From contig CAAAJI010000057.1 in the NCBI GenBank assembly GCA_900642245.1, positions 181,653 through 199,507 of the forward strand: 17,855 bases of DNA. Direction: 5' to 3'. The position numbers were made by a program, and so were the translations under genes. This document shows, in pieces, positions 1 through 8,679 of the stretch (positions are counted from its first letter, which is position 1; every line of letters begins with the position of its first letter). The notes under the pieces were generated by a model, which was given only the letters and a program-made list of their open reading frames with translations, was not told where the DNA came from and did not search any database. This DNA is from Fragilaria radians. Its lineage: Eukaryota > Bacillariophyta > Fragilariophyceae > Fragilariales > Fragilariaceae.

Positions 1-602
1 AGCCAAGGAAATATCTCATGAATATCCCTTTCCCTTCGTCTAAACTGTAGCAACACAGCCCCACAACAAAACAAGGAATAAATGAGAATCTCATACAATA
101 AAAAAACTGCAGTTGGTAAACAGAAAATTATCAAGCAATCAAACACAACAGTAACTTTCTCTCCTCAATTTCTTCCTACACAGTCTGAGCCTCACGAGCA
201 TTGAAAATAGACCGAACGATTTCGTTGGCAGATCCACAGCAAACAGACTTTCTTGAATTACTAGTAGTCCGGCGATGTATCTTCAATTGAGCAGATGTAG
301 CATCAACGATGCCAATTGACAAAGAAGAGACAGATACTGTTGGAGTAATTAGGTATTTATTGAGCGAAGAAAACACCAATTTCATGTAAAGACAAGCAGA
401 CAAGAATGATATCGAATTCGATTGAAAACAGAATTTAGTGACTAGGTCATAATTTGATTAAACCTCAGATTTGGACAATCGTAAGAGAGTTTGTAATTGT
501 AATTGACATAGGTTTACAACAGATACAACGATGTGATCGATCTTCATTTTTTAGGAATTTCAAAGATATGATATTTCAATTATTTTGACTTGTCTCAAAA
601 CC
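1..602. other. Intergenic, no secure gene
   Basis: AT-rich sequence without a recognisable gene. The only sizeable frame is on the minus strand, ending with TAG at 176-178 and with its first ATG at 383-385, giving 69 codons. The product has a Ser/Thr-rich N-terminal half, a basic middle (IHRRTTSNSRK) and a Cys pair. It matches no family I know. The frame is open upstream of the ATG as far as a TAA at 458-460, so it could also be the tail of a spliced gene. I treat it as unproven. Confidence 0.4.
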
Positions 603-1570
603 AATCGGATAGATTTTTGTGACTTATACCAGCTTCTCATTGTGAAAGAATCAGGTCATGACTACCGACGTGGTTAACGTGGAATCTTCGATAAACCAAT
701 CTCGTTTTCGAATTTTATCTTGGATTTTGTATCGAAGCCTCATGTGCCATATCGTGTCTTCAACAGATTGTTGCATATTCTCAACAGGTCCAATAAAGAG
801 CTCTTCTTATTCTGTCACCCTTACCTGTTACGTCTTATGAAAATCCTTTGAACACTTGAAGTTCCTTCGATTGTTACATTTTCCATAGGAAATCAACAAC
901 ACTGTACCAGTAGTTCGAGTATCTTCATTTTTATTCAAAGTTGTGTGCATGATAGACTTTCGAAGTTTAGGTTTTAGGTTTAAATAGGTTTCAGTAACAC
1001 TTATTGGCCAGGTCAACGTACGTGAAAATCGGCTCTTCGTCAAAATTAATATCTTGAACATCATCTCTGTGTTGAATGACCCATGGCTTGAACTAGTTTG
1101 TATGTCCATATGCATCATAAAAGGCTGATAAAAGGAAGTTGTGACAGACTCTGCTTGAGATGCAGTTGAGGGTGAATACTGGTACAAGGCAGTGGATTAC
1201 AAATAATGGAAAATCAAGGAAAAAATAGTGACGATCTAATCATATTGTAACCTAGGCGAATGAAAAATCAGGCTCAGAGTCAGATATCAACAAAGTTATT
1301 GAGGGAGGAAGCATCCAAAAACTAATATTATTCATCTTTGGAAACGCTATATCAGGAGCTCCTATCATTATGGGTACAAACCAGTTACCAAAACCTCCTA
1401 ATCTCTAGGAAGAGCAGTTAAATCTTTGAGACTCTATGATACTGATGCTGTTGAGAAGGCATGTAAAGATTAGAGCTATCCATTGCGTGTAAACTGCAAG
1501 TATTGATGCCAGGAAGTTATTCGTAGAATTGATGTTTAGAAAAATGCTTAAAAATGAAAGTCTTAGTAGT
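603..1570 (+). pseudogene. Possible decayed protein-coding gene, family unknown
   Basis: Three successive stretches on the plus strand look coding but lie in different frames and carry stops. The first (603-851, stop at 675-677) contains PHVPYRVFNRLLHILN and ELFLFCHPYLLRLMKI. The second (about 889-1203, with several stops) contains LNDPWLELVCMSI and DAVEGEYWYKAVDYK. The third (about 1256-1570) contains IFGNAISGAPIIMGTNQLP and ARKLFVELMFRKML. The hydrophobic/charged alternation and the consistent direction suggest one old gene broken by indels. A competing minus-strand frame of 119 codons without an early ATG (828-1187) overlaps it, so neither reading is secure. I do not recognise the family. 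The third stretch recalls a helicase strand ending in Asn, but no Walker A motif is visible upstream. Confidence 0.3.
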
Positions 1571-1607
1571 TTATATAAATTTGCTGATTTTCAAGTTCAT
1601 ATGGCTC

Positions 1608-2664
1608 CTACGTTGATGATGGTCCCTTGCACCAAATTTTTGTTGCTACATGTGTTACTTTCTTCCGCTCCTCAATGTCCATAGAGTTTGAACGGGTATA
1701 CTCTGGAATGATGGATTTCTTGGCAAGATGTCCACAAATATATGATGTGGCATTTGTATTTGTATTTAGATAATGGTGAATATTGAAAGCATGCAGTGCG
1801 CAATTCTCCGAAAGTGTGTTGTCACCATTTTTATAGAAGCTTGATAGATAATTCATTTCTGCACGCCCTACAATCTTCAAATTGGTCATACCCGAATCAT
1901 TCCAGAGGTAACAGCTTCTGACATAGCGCAATTAGAGAAGTGTTGAAGAATATGTTCAGACTTCATTGAGCGATCACTTACGGAAGCCTTGGAGAAGGAA
2001 ATGACATGCTGTTACCGATGTTACTCAGATTCCAGCCATTCCAGCCAGACTGATATTCAGGCGTTTTCATAATCAAGAAAGCTTTGCAGTCATTAGCACA
2101 GTCTTTCAGGTCTTGAGGATGTTGCCTTCCTTGACACAAAACTGACGCTTGAACTTCAAAGGGACACGTTTTTATACGATCAATCGATGGAATGGAATTT
2201 CCTTCCTCAAACAATACTTTAGAACTGCTAGGCTTGAGACTGAACGACTGAAGAGCTTCCTTACCATTTGATTTGGGTTTCTTTCTTTTGTCACTCCGCG
2301 TCGCTTGCAAATTTGAGATTTTGTCTTTCGACACATCAACTTCAGAAATGCGAGCGTCACGAAGTGCATGGCTTACCTTGGATCTAACTATGTACGGATG
2401 TGCCTCACACCACATGTCACTACTTTTAGCCCGAACTAAAAAGCGGCATCCTACCTTCTGTGCTTTGAACATCAGTTGTTCCACAATGTTCCGTTTCATT
2501 GACCGAGGAGCATACTTTACGTAGCTTGCAACATGAGACTGTATTAGATTTCGAAAAGCAATATTCCCAGGATTTCTGTAGCAAAATGGCCCGCGTCCAA
2601 GAAGTACGTCATTTTCTTTGATATCGTTCATCGAGAAACATTGTTTTGTTAGGCTGGAATCCAT
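1608..2664 (-). CDS. DUF6824-domain protein, two exons (about 330 residues)
   Basis: Exon 1 runs from the ATG at 2664 to 1982 and exon 2 from 1917 to the TAG at 1608, giving 993 coding nt and about 330 residues. Residues 17-104 match the diatom domain DUF6824: NDVLLGRG at 18-25, NPGNIAFRNLI at 31-41, then YVKYAPRSMKR, VGCRFLVR, a conserved Trp at 85 and SKVSHALRD at 95-103. The domain is common in stramenopile proteins and has no established function. The rest is hydrophilic, with a basic stretch (SDKRKKPKS) that could act in nuclear import; this is inference. Without splicing the protein would stop at 228 residues, right at a consensus donor. Splicing keeps the frame and adds about 103 residues. 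A CACGTG palindrome at 2669-2674 lies five bases upstream of the ATG. Domain and direction are sure; exon 2 rests on splice-site reading only. Confidence 0.8.
1918..1981 (-). other. Predicted 64-nt spliceosomal intron in the DUF6824 gene
   Basis: Read on the minus strand, the intron begins GTAAGT at 1981, has a branch-like CTAAT about 17 nt before its end, and ends ATGTCAG at 1918. It splits a codon after the second base. Joining CC with A gives proline and continues into the long open frame ending at 1608. The unspliced frame hits TAA inside the donor itself, which favours a real intron over a natural stop. Confidence 0.75.
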
Positions 2665-4247
2665 TTCTCACGTGTTTTCAATGTGCCTAATGAAGACCTT
2701 GACAACGCCATTTGTAACTGGTTGAGGTTTGAAATTTTCGGGGTCATTATGCTCGATGGTTTGTTGATTCGAAAAAGTTTAGTACAGCGCCATTTAGCGA
2801 TCGCGTCTTTGGGGCTAGATCCAATCTAATTGTCCCAATAATTAATTTTGTTCGAACTAGATCGATGTCAAACGCCAAATTGAGTACTACAAGATATAGT
2901 GCATAGGACCTTCTTGGTAAAAGCATCGCAGATTTTCTACGAAACTGCTTTTAAATTGATCTAAAAAAAAGATGCCGTAAAAAAGGAGAAACGATAGAAA
3001 AAATAACAGGAGATATTTAAGTTAATTTCAACGAACCATAAAAATGAAAAAAACGTGAAGGAGAGTATAATTCCATTCACAAAAGGAAATGGGATTGAAA
3101 GAATAAATAACTCCCATTACAAATCAAAGAATTGAGTTCTACAAGGATCCTGATTTTCATTTTTACTGGATAGACTTTTGTGTCTTTTTCTTCTCATTAT
3201 TTCTAGGATTGGGAACTGAGAAATTCGTTTTACTCCGAAGCAGAATCTGTCTTGTGACAACAGCTCTTCCGCCAGCCTTTTGAAGTATGTTTTCCTCTTT
3301 CAAGGAGTTAACTCAAACTTTTCTGTTGTTTAATGACATTATGGAAAATGATCTATGTCTAGTAGATGAAGTAACTGTATTGCCAAACATTGGTACGTAT
3401 TTATTTTCTTTCATTCAGCAACTGCTTTGTCTTTTTCTATGCCCAGAACTTAGTTCCGCATCATGTGCTTGTTAATCCAATATTTTCACATTACTGTTCT
3501 AACTATGCATCAATGATAGGTCTAACTTACTCCATTTAAAATAATTAATCATTGAAAATATTCGCATTTAATATTAGAATGCGCCAAATTCCATCGATGG
3601 AGCTCAACGTTTCTGAATTTAAGAATAAAGGACAGAATTCGGTAAAGATAGAATACGCTTCCAAGCACATTTACAAAATTGCATTTAATGAAAACATATT
3701 GAATTAGCACATCTCATACCAAACTGATTTAACAGAGTGGTAAGACTGACAGGCACGCTTTACTTTTCACAAGCAGAGGCGTATCACACTGAAGATAGCT
3801 GTTTTTTTCTGTTTTTAATTGTAAAAGTTGCTTCAAGTAGCCTCAAAGAACTTTAGTCAAGTGCTTTACTTAAATTGTTCATTTTTCTCTTATTTTGGCA
3901 ATAAAATTGAATCGCTTTTTTATCCTATAGCATCATCTTTTCTCAATGACTTTAGAAATGCACTTGCAGAAATAGCTATTGAGTAATCTTTTTCAAATCC
4001 AATGTGAATCTATATCACATTCATATCTCCTTAGGTTATGCAATTTAGGGTCCCTAACCCCTTAACCTTCTATAATGAGATCCAGCTATTCAAGGGTCGG
4101 AAGGATGACCTTTGAGTACTTCGGTAATTGAGAAGCGAGCAAAACTAATCTTTTCTTAGCGAGCTTTCTACCGCTTTACTTGCCGTCCCAAGACATCATA
4201 TCAACCTTCAAGTTGCGCCAAAGATATTCTAATATATATGTTTGCTC
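2665..4247. other. Intergenic, AT-rich, with one interrupted small frame
   Basis: No secure gene. The part next to 2664 must hold the DUF6824 promoter. On the minus strand, 3390 to 3163 is a frame of 76 codons from ATG to TAA, broken only by one TGA at 3315-3313 (codon 26). Its second half (KAGGRAVVTRQILLRSKTN, then a Lys-rich tail) looks coding. The plus strand over the same bases has a 62-codon frame from an ATG at 3287 with splice-like borders nearby, so the coding strand is unclear. The remainder is homopolymer-rich and I see no RNA gene in it. TTAGGG-T-CCCTAA at 4045-4057 is a short palindrome. Confidence 0.4.
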
Positions 4248-5572
4248 TCAAGCATGGTATAACTTAATGATCAATGTTCTTTTATGGCGATTCCTTGCCT
4301 GAATCAACTGAAAGAATGGCGACGAAGTCTGAAACGTAGTAACTGGATATGAAGACAAGACAGGTTCAAACCAATGAAGCATGAGGATCGTGGAAATTTT
4401 TGGTGTCCCCCTTTGAAGCTTGCTATGGTATTTACCATTGATTTGACGGTTTGCACATAGGTTATGGATATGTGCTATGTACTCTTGAGGTAAGTACCAC
4501 ATGGAATCTGGTGCTCCAGTTCTATCAAGTAAAACTTGGGCATGAGTTTTACGCCATGTAATTCGGAAGCATTTTGTCATGGACTGTATGGTCCTGTCCA
4601 TTGATCAGCAATTAATAAGTCGCTATGAATTTGACGGACACGTCATAGTGCAGATGGTATTCCATTTTGCCGAATGAAGTCTAAATATACATCTGGAAAC
4701 TGTATTCATTCCTGCAACAAATAAAGTTGTATATGTCATATCAAAAAAGACTTGAACACAATAATATCCCTCTATGGACTTGCCACTTGCAAAATAAGTG
4801 TCTGTAGCAATTACTTCGTTTAAACGTTTGTGTCGGAGCATCTGAAAACAACTTTTGAGATTACGCCACATGGGGTAATGTATAGTAGACTTTGCTAATT
4901 GTGTAGTTTGCCGCAAGGTGGTCTGTATGACATCATGCGGTCTAAAAACAAAATAGGGTGACAATCATTCATAATCAATCTTATTAGTTAGTGCCTTACT
5001 AAAGTGTGGATCCGTATTTATAAGGGCTATGTGGTTGATATTGGGCAAAATATAAGTGTAGCAGGTCTTCCGTTCAATGCATTTTTGTGTGTGTCAGATG
5101 GATCATACGGAAACAACTTCAAACTATTTGCCTTGTAGGATTCAGTATCAACAACTTGTTAATAAAACTTATCAGCCATTTGATCAGAGAATGAGGATGG
5201 ATTCCATGGAGTATCTCCTTGTGTTAAACAAACTGCTTGAGTGATGTAAATTCTTCTCTAGTTGGCAATCGGTGTCTGAAATGTATCATACATCCAGCTA
5301 AATCTAAAGGTATAGTGATGTCATCCTGATTAGTACAATCAAATATTTTCAAAACCAGTTCACTTGCTATGGTTAAAGTTAAAGTATATAAATAGTCACA
5401 ATATCAAACTATACTCTGCTCAAACTTCCGATCTGAGGTGATCCCTCAATCCAGCGCCTTTCAACATAGCTCTGTTCCTCCCAAAGAAGGTTTGAAAGTG
5501 TCTTTCAACTTTACCATAACTCAAAAGGTCTTTTGCACTCTCAAAAATATGAAACATATCAAGTTTATTCAA
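4248..5572 (-). mobile_element. Degenerate Ty1/copia-type retrotransposon remnant (CoDi-like pol)
   Basis: The minus strand holds successive pieces of a diatom copia-like polyprotein in different frames. At 5572-5420 is a frame with LLSYGKVERHFQTFFGRNR, possibly the 5' part. At 5403-5224 is LDLAGCMIHFRHRLPTREEF, ending in TAA. About 5257-5030 holds QGDTPWNPSSF and PYDPSDTHKNALNG around an in-frame TAA. 4964-4623 holds the integrase start, with RPHDVIQTTLRQTTQLA and NEVIATDTYFAS (first catalytic Asp). About 4635-4555 holds a piece with QNASELHGVK (candidate catalytic Glu) and a TGA where Trp is expected. 4601-4248 holds LLDRTGAPDSMWYL, EYIAHIHNLCANRQIN and HWFEPVL. The family order gag/protease then integrase is kept. 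I find no reverse transcriptase, RNase H or LTR pair. It is dead DNA broken by several frameshifts and stops. Confidence 0.8.
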
Positions 5573-5698
5573 TCAAAGTGAAAATTTGATGACAAAAAAT
5601 CCGTTATTAGAAGAAAAGGGCTTGTATATTTTTAGAAGGCATCAAATAAAAACTATTGTAACTTCGAAATCGATCAAAGCATTTCTGACTATGACCTC

Positions 5699-5718
5699 AT
5701 GCATCATGAGTGATGCAT
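5699..5718. repeat. 8-bp inverted repeat with 4-nt loop
   Basis: ATGCATCA and TGATGCAT flank TGAG, a perfect small hairpin in AT-rich DNA about 130 bp beyond the 5' side of the copia remnant. No T-run follows on either strand. Function unknown; it could be chance. Confidence 0.5.
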
Positions 5719-6244
5719 CGGTAAATATCAAGAACTAACGGTGCTTGATCAAGTAAACCAAGCCCATTAAATCAAACAGAAGGACATGAATAGTAAATGT
5801 AAACAATTCCTGAAACCTTATTTTACCACAGGAGATTGTCATGTAATTTAACCGTACGAAAGTAGACATCTTCATGCGAAAGCAGAAGAAAACAGTACGT
5901 TATCGCCTTGAGCATAAATTTTTCAAACTAGAAATAGAGTCTATCAAAGAGCGGAAACTGATATCGTCAGCAAATGCAAAGCATCAAAATGTTGAGATGA
6001 CATTGGACGATATCAATGAAAATCAATATCTTGTGACCCCCAAACCACAAGAAGTTCTCTATGTAAAACTGGGTTTTACACCTTCTTGAGCATCTTGGGG
6101 TCCAGAAATTGTCGATTCCTCAGGCAAGTCGCAATTTTTTGTCCTTTAAGGACTATTTTACTTCATTAACTTTTTTCCAGCCACTTTTTGGCAATTCATG
6201 GCCTGTTTATTTTTTATGATTAAAGATTTACTCCTCCGCTCTGT

Positions 6245-6259
6245 GGGGGGGGGGGGGGG
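6245..6259 (+). repeat. Poly-G tract of 15
   Basis: Fifteen consecutive G in a region otherwise rich in A and T. Such tracts can form G-quadruplex structure and are prone to length error in sequencing and assembly. Confidence 0.9.
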
Positions 6260-7259
6260 CTGTACTCAAACTTCCTTTGGGAGTGTGCTAATTGAGCCTG
6301 GTGTGTAGCGTACACAAATGTTGACGTCTTGCTATTTGACTGTAATTGTTTTGCCATGATTATCAGATATTTGTTGTCTTGTCTTGTTTGAAAGAGTGGT
6401 CTTTGTAGTGTGTTAGTTGGGGTGGTATCGTAAGCATTGAAACAAACAGGATTTTTTAAGATGACAATAGTACAATGGGCAAATTTTCCTTTAGTTGCAT
6501 TTGTTTCTAGTTAAGTACTGACTTCTCGTGCATCACGTGTAAGAAATATATTATATCCTGTAGATTCATTTGTAAAATCAACTGTAGATGCATTATTCAA
6601 AATATATTCAGGCATTTATACCTGTAGAATTAAAAAAAGACATTCCCTATGGATTTCAATAGAAGCTGATTAAACCTCTGGGATCACTCCAATTATTGCC
6701 CCTCTTGGGTCAATTTGTATCAAATCGTAAGTTAGGTCATAGATCAATGATACATACCAAGATAATTTACTAATTTTATATGAATCAAACTGAGGAATTA
6801 GATGTAAACTCGAGGTCATTTTGACACCTTAAAATTACTCATTATTATGAAGATCCAAGATTACCTTTTGCAGTGACACTAAATGCGTCACTATGACAAG
6901 AAAATATTTGGAGAGGTAAAATTTCATACATGCATAGCTGCAAACTTTGTTATCAAAGAGGTAAGTTAATAGATTTCAAGTCAAGGTGTCATAGCATCCA
7001 ATGATTATCATAAAAGAGTCATGTAGTATTCAGAATTGTACACAATAACCTATCCCTACTCCTTTGCAATTATCCTCAACTAATTTTTACGTTAGATATA
7101 TTCAGATATCAAATTTGCTAAAATGTTGAGATTAAAGTCATTCTTTTGAAATGATTGGCATCAAGGCTGTGGAAAATTTCAATGAAATGTCTTTCTATTA
7201 AATTGCATTGACTTCAGATACAACATTATTGGGCTTGAGATTCCAAGGAACAATTTGCG

Positions 7260-7321
7260 CATAAATATATAATTTTGGGAAGGGAAATTCATTGGATATT
7301 TCAAGTTTCACCCGTACGTCA
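7260..7321 (+). promoter_or_regulatory. Candidate promoter of the cyclophilin gene (TATA-like run and ACGTCA box)
   Basis: An AT run (ATAAATATATAA) begins at 7261, about 130 bp before the ATG. ACGTCA at 7316-7321, ending 69 bp before the ATG, is identical to one of the CO2/cAMP-responsive core elements described for the Phaeodactylum carbonic anhydrase promoter and is the reverse complement of the CRE half site TGACGT. A six-base match is weak alone. A further TGACGTC lies far upstream at 6322-6328. Regulation by CO2 or cAMP is inference. Confidence 0.3.
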
Positions 7322-7389
7322 TTTTGGAAGGAACTGAAGGGTGTCACACACACAAAAAGGAAATCAAGATTTGATTATAAGCAAGAACC

Positions 7390-8244
7390 ATGAACTTCCA
7401 ATTTCTTTTCCTGGTATTTCAATCTTTGACATGTATTAATGCCTTTACAGTTTCAACCTTTCATCTTCGTTTCACTAGTATCCAACCATTGAAAGCATCG
7501 CAATCGTCGCACTCGTCGTCGTCGTCGTCATCCATCAACTCATCGTTGGTCGATCGTCGTCAAGCAGTTGTCTCTACGGTAACCACGATTGGCACAACAT
7601 CGCTCCTTCCAATTCTTCAAGGTGATATTTTTGCATATGCTGCTACCGAAGAAGAAAAAGGAGATGTAGAGAATGCTGTATCTCGCAATACGCTGGTCGA
7701 ATTTCAAATTTGCAATCTCCAAAATGATGGTACAACAACCTCTGGGACGATTCGTATTCAATTAGAACCAGATTGGGCACCTCGAGGTGTCGCACGTTTC
7801 CAAGAACTCATGTCAATTCAATTTTATGATCAATGTCGGTTCTTTCGAGTCCTACCAGGATTTATCGCGCAATTTGGTATCAACGGGAATCCATCAATCC
7901 AGGCAAAATGGAAAGTGAATTCCATCCCCGATGATCCAGTCCGTGTCAGTAACGATCGAGGGACAGTCGTCTTTGCGACAGCAGGTCCTAATACCCGTAC
8001 GACACAATTGTTCATTAATACCAATCCCAAGGGCAATGGATTCTTGGATCGACAGGGATTTAGTCCCATTGGGAAAGTAGTAGAGGGGATGGACATAGTC
8101 GATCAATTGTATGCAGGATATGGCGAGGGAGCACCCTCGGCGAAGGGTCCCAATCAGGGTCTTATCCAAGCCAAGGGAAATTCCTACCTAGAGGAGGGTT
8201 ATCCTAAACTTTCCTATATATGTGGAGCTAAATTCATATCATGA
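7390..8244 (+). CDS. Cyclophilin-type peptidyl-prolyl isomerase, predicted thylakoid lumen
   Basis: Single-exon gene of 284 residues for a proline cis-trans isomerase. The domain spans about residues 100-284. FFRVLPGFIAQFG (151-163) supplies the catalytic Arg153 with Phe158 and Gln161. TTQLFINT (204-211) supplies Gln206 and Phe208. The cyclosporin-binding Trp and the His of cyclophilin A are replaced (FLDRQGFSPIG, 218-228), as in bacterial-type relatives. The tail GYGEGAPSAKGPNQG (243-257) with a final YLEEGYPKLSYI is also the bacterial form. The N-terminus has three parts: a hydrophobic signal peptide (1-17) ending in an ASAFAP-like NAF (17-19); a Ser-rich basic plastid transit stretch; then RRQAVV (56-61), a hydrophobic run and FAYA ending at 84, a Tat-type lumen signal. 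This predicts passage through ER and plastid membranes into the thylakoid lumen, where the protein would help fold photosynthetic proteins. The Ser run comes from TCG repeats. The start is the only ATG that gives the signal peptide. Confidence 0.95.
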   Translation: MNFQFLFLVFQSLTCINAFTVSTFHLRFTSIQPLKASQSSHSSSSSSSINSSLVDRRQAVVSTVTTIGTTSLLPILQGDIFAYAATEEEKGDVENAVSRNTLVEFQICNLQNDGTTTSGTIRIQLEPDWAPRGVARFQELMSIQFYDQCRFFRVLPGFIAQFGINGNPSIQAKWKVNSIPDDPVRVSNDRGTVVFATAGPNTRTTQLFINTNPKGNGFLDRQGFSPIGKVVEGMDIVDQLYAGYGEGAPSAKGPNQGLIQAKGNSYLEEGYPKLSYICGAKFIS

Positions 8245-8332
8245 GAATATACTTTCTCAACTATTGACTTAAGACTGTGATATCCTTTTATTACTAATAT
8301 CCTTAGCGTAGTCAATTTATATTATCAAGTAC

Positions 8333-8340
<8 letters not shown>

Positions 8341-8364
<24 letters not shown>
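8341..8364 (+). repeat. (CT)12 microsatellite
   Basis: Twelve perfect CT units, preceded by a short imperfect CT run from 8332. It lies about 100 bp after the cyclophilin stop codon, probably in or near its 3' UTR. Confidence 0.95.
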
Positions 8365-8633
8365 TTTACTCTCATTTCTCTAATTCTTGTCTGTTTCTTC
8401 TTCATGACTTATTCCATTGTAATTCTAACTCATTTATAATTATTCAAGGGCAGTAATTTCCACTTCTCTTATAAAGTATCCCAGCTAGACGCTTTCGTAT
8501 TATTTTCCATTTGCAAATGAAGTGATAGACATATCCTAACCAGCCAACCAGTTGGATGACCGCTGGAGGAAAGCAGCCATTGAAACCCGTTGGTGACCAG
8601 GGCAAAAAGGTACCAACATGACATTATCATTCT

Positions 8634-8660
8634 CTTCTTCTTCTTCTTCTTCTTCTTCTT
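8634..8660 (+). repeat. (CTT)9 microsatellite
   Basis: Nine CTT units about 20 bp past the stop codon of the minus-strand 1489-residue gene. In that transcript it reads as a purine-only GAA tract of the 3' UTR. Confidence 0.95.
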
Positions 8661-8679
8661 GCCTTTATCTTACATGTCG

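Larger units (their letters stand above)
5573..7389. other. Intergenic, AT-rich, with a small unassigned frame
   Basis: No secure gene. A plus-strand frame from ATG 5874 to TGA 6089 encodes 71 residues rich in Lys and Glu (for example KFFKLEIESIKERKLIS) with no family resemblance I know; it may be a relic linked to the neighbouring retroelement or chance. A run of 15 G lies at 6245-6259. An 8-bp inverted repeat lies at 5699-5718. Short open pieces at about 6831-6960 end in a donor-like GTAAGT at 6961 but lead nowhere convincing. The last 150 bases hold the cyclophilin promoter. Confidence 0.4.
8245..8679. other. Convergent intergenic spacer with two microsatellites
   Basis: Spacer between the 3' ends of the cyclophilin gene (+) and the 1489-residue gene (-), so it must carry both terminators and 3' UTRs. 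It holds (CT)12 and (CTT)9 repeats. About 8540-8620 is visibly richer in GC than its surroundings and is open on both strands: on plus, MTAGGKQPLKPVGDQGKK from ATG 8555; on minus, a hydrophobic frame with FNGCFPPAVIQLVGWLGYV. Neither is assignable. Confidence 0.5.

Noticed and set aside
1256..1411. Viral superfamily 3 helicase reading of the third fossil segment
   Set aside because: A strand ending in Asn is suggestive, but no Walker A or B motif precedes it in any frame.
3287..3475. Plus-strand 62-codon frame with splice-like borders
   Set aside because: The implied introns are about 27 or 54 nt and the product is unlike any known protein; the opposite strand is equally open.
5870..6090. 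FADD-like reading on the minus strand suggesting a LINE reverse transcriptase
   Set aside because: The frame carries several stops and no other RT motif is nearby, so the four residues are likely chance.
6831..7033. Small exon-like pieces with a GTAAGT donor at 6961
   Set aside because: Joining to the nearest acceptor gives only about 30 residues and no family match.
7894..8169. Minus-strand frames over the cyclophilin gene
   Set aside because: They are shadows of a clearly identified enzyme and lack homology.
8555..8617. TMA7-like or histone H3-like peptide
   Set aside because: Only GGK and PLK are shared; the following conserved residues of those proteins are absent.
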